Below, piece after piece: positions 8,101 through 14,159 of a stretch of 16,393 nt of DNA. The DNA lies in the NCBI GenBank assembly GCA_947177115.1, contig CAMWTG010000027.1, forward strand, positions 1-16,393, written 5' to 3'. The notes under the pieces are model-generated. The model saw only the letters and a list, made by a program, of their open reading frames with translations, was not told where the DNA came from and did no database searches. Source of the stretch: an uncultured Clostridia bacterium. GTDB lineage: Bacteria > Bacillota > Clostridia > Oscillospirales > Oscillospiraceae. Numbering within the stretch: the first letter of the stretch is position 1; each line of letters begins with the position of its first letter. Position numbers and translations under genes: made by a program.

Positions 8101-9934
8101 AGTCGATCTCCCGCAGGGCGTTTAAAATGACATCCTGGGTGGCGATGACGGGCCGGAGATAGTTCAGCAGCAGCACCGCCGCCGTCCGCACGGTCACATC
8201 CCGCCGGGCGGAAAGGCACTGGGCGAAGAAAAGCAGGTCATAGCGCTGATGGTCCGCCAGCACATCTACCGGCAGGGCTGTGGCGGTCTCCAGAAGCTGA
8301 AAGGCGGTTTCATCGTCCAACCGCTCCGGACGGCGGTAATAGCGGAGGAATTCCTGCAGGAATACCGCCTGCCGGTCCGGGGCGCATTTGTCCAGCAAGG
8401 AATTGACCACCATTTTCAAGGTAAAGCTGATCCACCGCCGGTGCTGGGCCATCAGCTTCCGGTCCGGGCGGATGATCCGGGCCATGTACAGCCGCCACTG
8501 GTCGATGTCGGCGGTGTCCCGGCTGTCGGGCGGCCGGCCGGCGGGGGTCTCCTTGGCATAACCCGCGTGGAACCGGGCGATGATTTCTCCCATAAGAGCC
8601 GCCGCCTGCCGGCGGATGTCGCCCTCCCGGTGCATCAGCAGTTCATAAAGGAAGGCCAGGGTCTGGATTTTCTGGGAGCGGCTGAGGTAGACGGAATAGG
8701 ACTCAAACACGCCAAGGTAGGCCCGCAGCCGCCGCCAGTCCGTCTCGCCCCGGGCCTGTTCCAGAAGGCTGGCAAAGGTCCGCTGCCCGGTGAGGCGGCC
8801 CATCAGGGCCAGATTGTGCTCCACGCCCAGCATACGGAGCGCCTCCACCGCCTGAGGCGGATCCATGAGGGCGGCATCGGGCTGGAGGGCCGGGGACAGA
8901 ACGGCCCCGGAGAGGGTGGTGTCGGCCCCCATGCTCTCCATATAGCGTTCAAAATCCCGCAGCTTGGCATAGACGAAGGTATACCGGGTCCGCTTTTCGC
9001 TGGTAACATTGTCCAGCTTGCCGAGAATGACATCGAAGGCCTCCGCCAGGGTGGAGATCCTGGTAATCTCCCGCCCATCGGGGCCCCGCTCCTGCTTGAC
9101 CCGGAAGTCGGCGTAAATGAGGGCCAGGCTCTCCGCCGGCAGATAGTCCAGCTCCAGGTCCCAGACGGAATGGTTGGCGGCAATATAGCCGATGTCCTCC
9201 ATATGGCGGCGCTGGAACCAGAGGTCGGTATAATAATAGTGGAGATAGGGCACCCGCTCGCCGGGGCGGCAGCCGAACTTGCCGATATCGTGGCCCGCCG
9301 CGCTGGCGGACACCAGGGGCAGGTCAATGGGCGCCCCCGCCCGCTTCAGATCCCGGGCTACGCTGAGGGCCACATGGTGGACTCCGGAGATGTGCTCCAG
9401 GGTCCGCCAGGGGGTGGCCTCCAGTCCCAGGCGCATCATCTCGTAGACGTACTCCCGGCGGTAAGCGCGCAAAAACAGGCGGTAGCTGTCCTGGTGGGCG
9501 CTGCCCGCCAGTTCCTCTTCCTCCAGCAGCTCCAGCTGCCACATGGGATCGGGAGGCAGCTTGGCCCGCTCGGCATCGAAGAGGACTTGCAGCAGAGACA
9601 GAAAAAACACCGCGCCGGCGCCGTGCGCCTCCTGCCGGGGCTGGAACGCCTCCTCGGGGAACATGGACTTCCTGGCGAAGTCATAGGCAAAGGAGAGCCA
9701 GCCCTCCTCAGGCTCCGGAGATAGCCGGTCCAGTTCCTCACGGCAGAGGGAGAGCACCGAAGCGCAGGAAATACGCGTGCCATCGTACAGCGGGACGAAC
9801 CGCTGGAGATAGTTCTGCTCCTCCAGCAGCCGGCGCAGCATGGTCCGATGGGGGGAGAGGTACCGGGCCGCGGGCTGGGTAGTCACCCGGCGCAGCAGCG
9901 ACCCCGTCATTTGCCGGATCCGTTTTTTGTTCAT
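5126..9934 (-). CDS. 1602-residue multidomain enzyme: HD, HEAT-like, nucleotidyltransferase, acetyltransferase-like and phosphoribosyltransferase regions
   Basis: I know no characterised protein with this layout. Residues about 170-320 form an HD phosphohydrolase domain (HISGVHH 181-187, GHDIGKF 214-220, then H244, H255 and D308 as further candidate metal ligands). Residues about 380-890 are alpha-helical with HEAT-like repeats. Residues about 901-1090 are a nucleotidyltransferase of the NadD/CoaD superfamily (FFPGTFDPFTLSH 906-918, AGSD 998-1001, ISSTRIREAI 1058-1067); the usual (H/T)xGH reads TLSH. Residues about 1100-1260 faintly resemble a GNAT acetyltransferase. Residues about 1270-1480 carry a type I phosphoribosyltransferase loop (VILVDDMLHDGKR 1409-1421). 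The tail (1490-1602) has several cysteines. No signal peptide or membrane segment is seen, so it is probably cytosolic. The start has AGGAGG 9 bases upstream. Domain order is observed; the overall reaction is unknown, with nucleotide or NAD-type metabolism the likeliest theme. Confidence 0.85.
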   Translation of the reverse strand: MNKKRIRQMTGSLLRRVTTQPAARYLSPHRTMLRRLLEEQNYLQRFVPLYDGTRISCASVLSLCREELDRLSPEPEEGWLSFAYDFARKSMFPEEAFQPRQEAHGAGAVFFLSLLQVLFDAERAKLPPDPMWQLELLEEEELAGSAHQDSYRLFLRAYRREYVYEMMRLGLEATPWRTLEHISGVHHVALSVARDLKRAGAPIDLPLVSASAAGHDIGKFGCRPGERVPYLHYYYTDLWFQRRHMEDIGYIAANHSVWDLELDYLPAESLALIYADFRVKQERGPDGREITRISTLAEAFDVILGKLDNVTSEKRTRYTFVYAKLRDFERYMESMGADTTLSGAVLSPALQPDAALMDPPQAVEALRMLGVEHNLALMGRLTGQRTFASLLEQARGETDWRRLRAYLGVFESYSVYLSRSQKIQTLAFLYELLMHREGDIRRQAAALMGEIIARFHAGYAKETPAGRPPDSRDTADIDQWRLYMARIIRPDRKLMAQHRRWISFTLKMVVNSLLDKCAPDRQAVFLQEFLRYYRRPERLDDETAFQLLETATALPVDVLADHQRYDLLFFAQCLSARRDVTVRTAAVLLLNYLRPVIATQDVILNALREIDCHDCRSLALLREQAAGEVTGRGSRLALPREAVSEIFLDNLKTATPWIIKEVNIRLLTQFAQEGGGSLLHIATHLTNLVKVSDRVTVRHAAGSALLSIAGLLSTEERNEVAVELCRGLEIGQQEFAKYIPGYLGRFCLWLPPVQLEEILSELESSLCSSNARVVSAALDTVGVVYEEYDTYRVRFPERDTVYRRRRERLLGMLLKGLAGFRSEVRQEALFVLGHHVFGSEILGRHEKRRAFLLTLKKILALLREDRGDELTFYYRAAMLGRLYRFLTEQEILHGGFRFEEPRPIAFFPGTFDPFTLSHKGIIRAIRDLGYEVLLAIDEFSWSKKTQPHRIRRRLASIATADEFHVAVFPEDFPVNIANPANLAALRDAFPGRKVAIVAGSDVVAGASSYRKSPEENSIHTFDHIIFRRSQTGRADPHDYSAITGRVIELKLPTHLEEISSTRIREAIDQGRDISNLIDPVAQEFIYLHGLYLREPQDKPLLRLDEIEFQQCVELTEEIEGALRASVLAAHPDPGWLCGTLRRAGDHLCILRQGQNALGFASFRCLESHQLFARLGNAQLSAFIRRETGGRVLVISGIYVPKSPAQLDLCQLLLTEVLTLALRQEFSFALYCPAEATVSYVREILALQGFVTAPVTDHGQEILTVDMRRPIVLTRNIETTIKAPLNANLRVLNTVSLAHRRLQRALTEMYPGCLVLSMSAGVVYQRLLRRIAACNGVPPHPVEPRVLGDCICVPFGKILRGVAVPNTVTKTLHTDKVYEPDLSSFSVEAYPFYSSLADQVRTIRAFDRPVILVDDMLHDGKRIHAIAPLLAETGTQVRQVLVGYLTGMGRDTMEQLGYPVDSVYYLPNLRLRFVESTLYPFIGGDTVRRLEPMAGGLHPAVNRIFPYAAPDFSEDCADGSTYHLSLCCLENARDILLALETEYRALYARNLTLSRLGEAVILPLCPDKGSCMAYDLSRSASTYLDNDIEMLKRLQANFKIVIG

Positions 9935-9951
9935 GGAGGGAACCTCCTTTA
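9935..9951 (-). promoter_or_regulatory. Ribosome site of the 1602-residue gene, possibly self-sequestered
   Basis: On the minus strand AAAGGAGG is followed by TTC and then CCTCC, directly before the ATG. GGAGG (9943-9947) can pair perfectly with CCTCC (9935-9939) across a 3-base loop, hiding the Shine-Dalgarno sequence. The stem is short, so an effect on translation is only a possibility. Confidence 0.45.
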
Positions 9952-9963
9952 CAGGTTGCTTCT

Positions 9964-9992
9964 ATTATGCACCATGTTCGTATCATACGCAA
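9964..9992 (-). promoter_or_regulatory. Sigma-A-type promoter for the 1602-residue gene and its partner
   Basis: Read on the minus strand: TTGCGT (9987-9992), a 17-base spacer, then CATAAT (9964-9969), ending 29 bases before the ATG. It is divergent from the glycine-operon promoter, about 90 bases away. Confidence 0.65.
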
Positions 9993-10046
9993 GTGGTTTT
10001 CTCTCCGCGGGGGAAGGGGCGCAGGCGGGATGTTCGGGCGGAGAGC

Positions 10047-10075
10047 GGAAGTACTTCCTAAAAAATCCGGATTTT
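10047..10075. promoter_or_regulatory. Two perfect palindromes between divergent promoters
   Basis: GGAAGTACTTCC (10047-10058) and AAAATCCGGATTTT (10062-10075) are perfect palindromes separated by 3 bases, ending 3 bases before the -35 box of the glycine-operon promoter. They are sized and placed like sites for a dimeric regulator. No regulator is identified, and the second could also be a small hairpin. Confidence 0.45.
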
Positions 10076-10078
10076 GCC

Positions 10079-10107
10079 TTGACAGATGGCTCTTTGGCTG
10101 GTATTCT
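10079..10107 (+). promoter_or_regulatory. Sigma-A-type promoter of the glycine cleavage operon
   Basis: Perfect -35 TTGACA (10079-10084), a 17-base spacer, then TATTCT (10102-10107). Transcription would begin near 10115, about 40 bases upstream of the glycine riboswitch. Confidence 0.75.
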
Positions 10108-10154
10108 AATATCAGTGCTTCGGGGAGCGAAAAATTTGTCATAATTGAACAGGC

Positions 10155-10350
10155 GGATGAACGATCCAGGAGAGACCGGGCCAAAGAGTCCGGCGCCGAA
10201 GGAGCAATGCCATACTCTCTCAGGCAGCAGGGACTGGACCGGGACGAAATCTGGAAAGCGTCGGGACCTGATCGGCCCCATGACGCGCCGGCGGGGCAAC
10301 CATTGCCGCGAAAGCGGCGGTGCGGAATCTCTCAGGTGAAACAACAGTGG
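10155..10350 (+). promoter_or_regulatory. Tandem glycine riboswitch (gcvT-type, two aptamers)
   Basis: Two gcvT-type aptamers lie upstream of the glycine operon. Aptamer 1 (10166-10237) is closed by CCAG/CTGG and contains GGAGAGAC, GCCGAAGGAGCAA and CTCTCAGGCA, hallmark glycine-riboswitch segments. Aptamer 2 (10251-10347) contains CGGCGGGGCAACC, a GCCGC-GAAA-GCGGC hairpin (10305-10318) and ATCTCTCAGGTGAAACAACAG. The linker and leader could form the kink-turn known for this class. P1 of aptamer 2 appears short (CTG with CAG). Its 3' CAG is also the base of the downstream terminator, so glycine binding should prevent termination and switch the operon on, as known for Bacillus gcvT. The 517-base gap 9935-10450 holds this element, the two promoters and the palindromes. 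Confidence 0.93.
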
Positions 10351-10384
10351 CGCGGCAAGCGGTTTTGTCACGCACTGTTTTTTT
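10345..10384 (+). terminator. Riboswitch expression platform: intrinsic terminator
   Basis: CAGTG (10345-10349) pairs with CACTG (10373-10377), extended by CG/CG after a bulged G, and is followed by seven T residues (10378-10384). The 5' arm overlaps the 3' strand of aptamer 2 P1, so aptamer closure and terminator are mutually exclusive. The inner part of the stem is irregular, so stability is moderate. Confidence 0.75.
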
Positions 10385-10450
10385 ATTTCTTTTTTCGCCG
10401 CACTCGTTCTTTTTTCGATGACCCCCAAATTTTTAAGGAGGGATAATACT

Positions 10451-13099
10451 ATGCCTGATCTCAAACGCACCCAGCTCTACGATGTCCATGTTGCCGCCGG
10501 AGCCACCATGGTGGATTTCGGCGGGTGGGAGATGCCCATCGAGTATCCCACCAAGATCGTGGCCGAGCACCTGTACACCCGCCACGCGTGCAGCCTCTTC
10601 GATGTGTCCCACATGGGCCGCATCCTGGTGGAGGGCCCGGAGATGGTCCCCTTCCTCCAGCATGTGCTCTCCAGCAACGTCATGGCCCTGGACCTGAACC
10701 AGGCCCAGTACGCCATCATCCCCAATGAGAACGGCGGCGCGGTGGACGATGCCTACCTCTACCGCTTCGAGGAGGACCGGTACCTGCTGGTGGTCAATGC
10801 CGCCAACACCGACAAGGACCTGGTCCACCTCAACGAGCAGATCAAGAACTACGATGCGAAGATGACCGTCATCACCGGCGACTGGGCCGCCATCGCCGTC
10901 CAGGGCCCCAAGGCCAAGGAGATCCTCCAGGTCCTCTCCGGCGGCGAGGCCGTCACCGAGCCCATGAAGAACGCCCTGAACACCCTCCAATTCGAGGGCC
11001 GCACCGTCCGGGTGGCCAAGACCGGCTATACCGGCGAGCCCATCGGCTATGAGGTGTACATTGAGAGCGCCGAGGCCGCATGGCTGTGGAACCGGCTCAT
11101 CGAGCTGGGGGCGAAGCCCGCCGGCCTGGGCGCCCGGGACACCTGCCGTCTGGAGGCATGCCTGCCCCTGTACGGCCACGAAATGGGCGATGATCCCGAG
11201 GGGAAGGAGATCCCCGTTTTCGCCGTGCCCCTGGCCAAGTTTGCCGTCAGCTTCTCCGAGCAGAAGGGGGATTTCATCGGCCGGGAGCCCCTGGCGAAGC
11301 AGTACGAGGCATTCAAGCGCATCCAGAACCGGGATTTCTCCGACCTGACGGAGCTGCCCCGGAAGGTCATGCCCATCACCCTGCTGGACAAGGGCGTCAT
11401 GCGGGCGGGCATGCCGGTATACAAGGGCGATAAGCTTATCGGCTACACCACCAGCGGCACCATGGTGCCCTACTACCGCCACGAGGGCGAGGGCTTGAGC
11501 ACCGTCATCCTGGAGGAGACCGCCAAGCGCTCCATCGGCCTTGCCATCGTGGACAGCGACACGCTGGAGGACGATGAGGTCCAGGTGGATGTCCGCGGCA
11601 AGCGGCTCAAAGCCGTGATCCCCCCCTACCACATGCGGGTGGACGCGCCTCCCTTTGCCCGGCCCATCCTCTACCGTCCCGATGAGGAGGCCGCCGCTCC
11701 CGCCTCCGGCGACCGCGGTCCCAAGGCCCTGGAGCTCATTGGCCGGGCCATTGAGAACCACGTGTGGCGGCAGGAGAAGTGCGTGAACCTGATCCCCTCC
11801 GAGATGAGCCCCTCCAGGGCCGTGCGCCTGCTGTGCGCCAGCGACCCCTCCTTCCGCTACGCGGAGCACAAGAAGGTGAAGAGCTTCTACGATGCGGACG
11901 TGTTCTACTACCAGGGCACTGAGTTCATCGATGAGGTGGAGCAGCTGCTGGTGGAGGAGATGAAGGCCTTCATGGGCTGCGCCGAGGTGGAGACCCGCTG
12001 CGTCAGCGGCCAGATGTCCAACACCTGCGTATTCTCCGCCCTCATGGACTGGAAGAACCGCCTCAACCGCAAGCAGGATCCCAAGCGTCTGGGCTACATC
12101 ATGAACAACCACATCATCAAGGGCGGCCACCTCTCCGCCCAGCCCATGGGCGCGCTCCACGACTACATCGCCATAGATCCCGTCACCGAGCGCCACGCCC
12201 TGGTGAACTTCCCCGTTTTGAAGGACAACATCTACAAGATCGATGTGGAGGAGACCAAGAAGGCTATCGACCAGTACCGCCCCGAGTTCATCATCTTTGG
12301 CAAGAGCATGGTGCTGCACAAGGAGCCCGTGGCCGCCATCCGCAAGTATGTGGACGACATGGGCCTCCAGACCACCATCATGTACGACATGGCCCACGTC
12401 CTGGGCCTCATCGGCGACTACTTCCAGAAGCCCTTCCAGGAGGGCGCGGAGATCGTCACCGGCTCCACCCACAAGACCTTCTTCGGGCCCCAGCGGGGCA
12501 TCGTGGGCGTCAACTACCACAAGGGCGAGCTGAAATACGGCCTGTGGGAGACCATTGAGACCCGCGCCTTCCCCGGCAGCGTTTCCAACCACCATCTGGG
12601 CACCCAGCTGGGCCTGCTGATGGCGGCCTATGAGATGAACCAGTTCAAGGACGAGTATCAGAAGGCTGTGGTCTCCAACGCCAAGAGCTTCGCCAAGAGC
12701 CTCAAGGCCGCGGGGCTGGACGTGGCCGGCGATCCCGCCAACGACTACACCGAGACCCACCAGGTCATTGTCAGCGTGGGCTACGGCACCGGCCCCGATG
12801 TGGCCATGCGCCTGGAGCGGAACAACATCATCTGCAACTACCAGGCCACGCCCGAGGAGGAGGGCTTCACCGCCTCCGGCGCGCTGCGCATGGGTGTCAA
12901 CGAGATGACCCGCTTCGGCTTCGGCCCCGCCGAGTTCGACAAGCTGGCCCAGATCATGGCCGACTGCATCCTCCGGGGCAAAGAGGTCAAGGAGGACATC
13001 GAAGCCCTCCGGGCCGGGTACACCGAGATGAAGTACTGCTTTACCGAGGAGCAGGTGGCCTCCGCGCTGAACGAGCTGGCGAAGAAGTCCGGGATCTGA
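10451..13099 (+). CDS. gcvT-glyA: Fused glycine cleavage T-protein and serine hydroxymethyltransferase-like protein
   Basis: This 882-residue chain joins two one-carbon enzymes. Residues 1-400 are aminomethyltransferase (T-protein), which passes methylene from the lipoyl arm of GcvH to tetrahydrofolate: FDVSHMG (50-56), GGAVDD (95-100), GLGARDTCRLEACLPLYGHEM (225-245 region). An Ala/Pro-rich linker spans about 400-425. Residues 430-882 are a PLP-dependent SHMT-like domain: NLIPSEMSPS (446-455), YYQGTEFIDEVE (486-497), YDMAH with D646, the Schiff-base lysine K675 in GSTHKTFFGP, and ALRMG (811-815). The SHMT part is diverged; the usual YAEGYPGKRYYGG reads YAEHKKVKSFY. An in-frame ATG at 10418 is rejected, since AAGGAGG lies about 10 bases before the ATG at 10451. 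It is the first gene after the glycine riboswitch. The fusion could pass methylene-THF from one site to the next. Confidence 0.93.
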   Translation: MPDLKRTQLYDVHVAAGATMVDFGGWEMPIEYPTKIVAEHLYTRHACSLFDVSHMGRILVEGPEMVPFLQHVLSSNVMALDLNQAQYAIIPNENGGAVDDAYLYRFEEDRYLLVVNAANTDKDLVHLNEQIKNYDAKMTVITGDWAAIAVQGPKAKEILQVLSGGEAVTEPMKNALNTLQFEGRTVRVAKTGYTGEPIGYEVYIESAEAAWLWNRLIELGAKPAGLGARDTCRLEACLPLYGHEMGDDPEGKEIPVFAVPLAKFAVSFSEQKGDFIGREPLAKQYEAFKRIQNRDFSDLTELPRKVMPITLLDKGVMRAGMPVYKGDKLIGYTTSGTMVPYYRHEGEGLSTVILEETAKRSIGLAIVDSDTLEDDEVQVDVRGKRLKAVIPPYHMRVDAPPFARPILYRPDEEAAAPASGDRGPKALELIGRAIENHVWRQEKCVNLIPSEMSPSRAVRLLCASDPSFRYAEHKKVKSFYDADVFYYQGTEFIDEVEQLLVEEMKAFMGCAEVETRCVSGQMSNTCVFSALMDWKNRLNRKQDPKRLGYIMNNHIIKGGHLSAQPMGALHDYIAIDPVTERHALVNFPVLKDNIYKIDVEETKKAIDQYRPEFIIFGKSMVLHKEPVAAIRKYVDDMGLQTTIMYDMAHVLGLIGDYFQKPFQEGAEIVTGSTHKTFFGPQRGIVGVNYHKGELKYGLWETIETRAFPGSVSNHHLGTQLGLLMAAYEMNQFKDEYQKAVVSNAKSFAKSLKAAGLDVAGDPANDYTETHQVIVSVGYGTGPDVAMRLERNNIICNYQATPEEEGFTASGALRMGVNEMTRFGFGPAEFDKLAQIMADCILRGKEVKEDIEALRAGYTEMKYCFTEEQVASALNELAKKSGI

Positions 13100-13106
13100 G
13101 GGGGAC

Positions 13107-13165
13107 CTTCTTTTCCCTGAAAGGAAAAGAAGCAAAAGGAACTTTTGTCCGCAGGCTTTGCCTGC
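13107..13165. other. Two hairpins after gcvT-glyA, one resembling a repeat stem
   Basis: CTTCTTTTCC pairs with GGAAAAGAAG (13107-13132), and GCAGGC pairs with GCCTGC (13151-13165). The first resembles the third stem of repeats A and B (CCTACTTTTC...GAAAAGTAGGCAAAAG), including the trailing CAAAAG. They sit between convergent stops of gcvT-glyA and the acetyltransferase-like gene. Neither strand shows a U tract, so neither is a classic terminator. Confidence 0.6.
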
Positions 13166-13178
13166 TCTGCGGGCGGCG

Positions 13179-13655
13179 TCAGGAGGGGGGCTGCTCCCGG
13201 GCGATCACCCGGGGCGGCTGCGCCACCACAGTGGCGTTGGCGGGCACATCGAAGCTGACGGCTGCGCCGGCCCCGATCCTGGCGCGGCTCCCTATGCGGA
13301 TGTCCCCGACCAGCACGGCGTTGGCGCCGATGAGGCAGTCCTCCCCGATCTGCGGGGCTTTGCCGCCGACCTCGCCGATGGTCACGTTCTGGTAGATCCG
13401 GCATCCCCTGCCCACGCGGGCGTACCGGGAGATATAGATCCCGTGCAGGCCGTGGGGCAGGGAGGGGATGCCCTCGATCTTTGCGCCCCGCCCGATATAG
13501 CCGCCCCTCTTGTGAGCCATGCGGTTGAGGAAGAAGGTCAGTATGTCCGCCAGCAGGCGGCTCCCCGTCCGCTCCCGCATGCGGAAGAGCCGCCAGTAGA
13601 GCGTCAAGTGGTTGCCCAGGGAGTAGTCCATGAGCCGTTCCCGCAGATTCATCAT
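13179..13655 (-). CDS. Serine O-acetyltransferase-like hexapeptide-repeat acetyltransferase
   Basis: This 158-residue protein has a short helical N-terminus (about 1-50) and a left-handed beta-helix of hexapeptide repeats (about 52-145), read as IGRGAKI, ISRYARVGRGCRI, VTIGEVGG, IGEDCLIGANAVLVGDIRIG and IGAGAAV. It ends in the usual DVPANATVVAQPPRVI. Serine acetyltransferases (CysE) make O-acetylserine for cysteine; short relatives act on sugars in envelope biosynthesis. H68 and H71 (LPHGLHGIY) are candidate catalytic residues. The upstream in-frame extension to 13745 is rejected, because GGAAAGGA lies 6 bases before the ATG at 13655 (a second ATG follows at 13652). It lies antisense inside the glycine operon, with its own promoter. 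Serine made by the operon makes the CysE reading attractive, but that is inference. Confidence 0.82.
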   Translation of the reverse strand: MMNLRERLMDYSLGNHLTLYWRLFRMRERTGSRLLADILTFFLNRMAHKRGGYIGRGAKIEGIPSLPHGLHGIYISRYARVGRGCRIYQNVTIGEVGGKAPQIGEDCLIGANAVLVGDIRIGSRARIGAGAAVSFDVPANATVVAQPPRVIAREQPPS

Positions 13656-13684
13656 AAATCGTCCTTTCCCGTTGGATTCTCCAC

Positions 13685-13713
13685 AGCATAGCATGCCGGA
13701 GAAGGAAAAGCAA
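13685..13713 (-). promoter_or_regulatory. Sigma-A-type promoter for the acetyltransferase-like gene
   Basis: Read on the minus strand: TTGCTT (13708-13713), a 17-base spacer, then TATGCT (13685-13690), about 30 bases upstream of the ATG. I see no comparable plus-strand promoter in the 113-base gap before gcvH. Confidence 0.6.
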
Positions 13714-13768
13714 CGGCGAAAAATAAACTTTTGCAAGACATCCAAACATTTTTAAGGAGGAACACACC

Positions 13769-14143
13769 ATGAATTTCCCCACTGAACTGAAGTACACCAA
13801 GGATCACGAGTGGATCAAGGACCTTGGCGGCGACACCGCCCTGGTGGGCATTACGGATTTTGCCCAGAGCGAGCTGGGCGACCTGGTCTTTATCAACCTG
13901 CCCCAGGAGGGGGACGAGGTCACCGCCGATGAGTCCTTCTGCGATGTGGAGTCCGTCAAGGCCGTCTCCGATGTCATGAGCCCCTGCACCGGCGTGGTGG
14001 AGGAGGTCCACAGCGAGCTGGAGGACGAGCCCCAGATGCTTAACGAGGATCCCTACGGGGCCTGGATCGTGAAAGTCAAGGACATTTCCGCCTACGGCGA
14101 GCTGCTGTCCGCCGAGGAGTATGAGGCATTCGTCCAGAAGTAA
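13769..14143 (+). CDS. gcvH: Glycine cleavage system H protein (lipoyl carrier)
   Basis: GcvH shuttles the methylamine group between the P, T and L proteins on a lipoyl-lysine arm. The 124-residue length is typical. The lipoylation site is K64 within DVESVKAVSDV (59-69), in the biotinyl/lipoyl fold that begins with YTKDHEWIK (9-17) and contains GDLVFINLPQEGDEV (37-51) and PYGAWIVKVK (near 95-104). AAGGAGG lies 8 bases before the ATG. The gap upstream carries the promoter of the opposite-strand acetyltransferase-like gene, while no clear plus-strand promoter is visible. gcvH may thus depend on read-through from gcvT-glyA. lpd and lipoate-attachment genes are not in the window. Confidence 0.97.
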   Translation: MNFPTELKYTKDHEWIKDLGGDTALVGITDFAQSELGDLVFINLPQEGDEVTADESFCDVESVKAVSDVMSPCTGVVEEVHSELEDEPQMLNEDPYGAWIVKVKDISAYGELLSAEEYEAFVQK

Positions 14144-14159
14144 AATCGATTTCTGATCC

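Noticed and set aside
6431..9724. Long plus-strand frames (456 and 491 codons) opposite the 1602-residue gene
   Set aside because: Mirror frames of third-position GC bias. The minus-strand frame carries catalytic motifs in several domains and a good start.
10141..10384. Possible tRNA or T-box leader upstream of the glycine operon
   Set aside because: The conserved segments match a tandem glycine riboswitch. No tRNA cloverleaf or T-box specifier pattern is seen.
10418..10450. Upstream ATG extension of gcvT-glyA
   Set aside because: No ribosome site precedes it, the extra 11 residues are not T-protein-like, and AAGGAGG sits at the right distance before 10451.
10433..13135. A 900-codon open frame on the minus strand covering the whole gcvT-glyA gene
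   Set aside because: It is the mirror frame of a GC-rich gene. Its translation is low-complexity in Gly, Leu, Val, Asp and His, with no domain, and the plus-strand gene has clear conserved motifs.
13656..13745. N-terminal extension of the acetyltransferase-like protein
   Set aside because: It would overlap the gene's own promoter boxes and lacks a ribosome site, while the ATG at 13655 has one.
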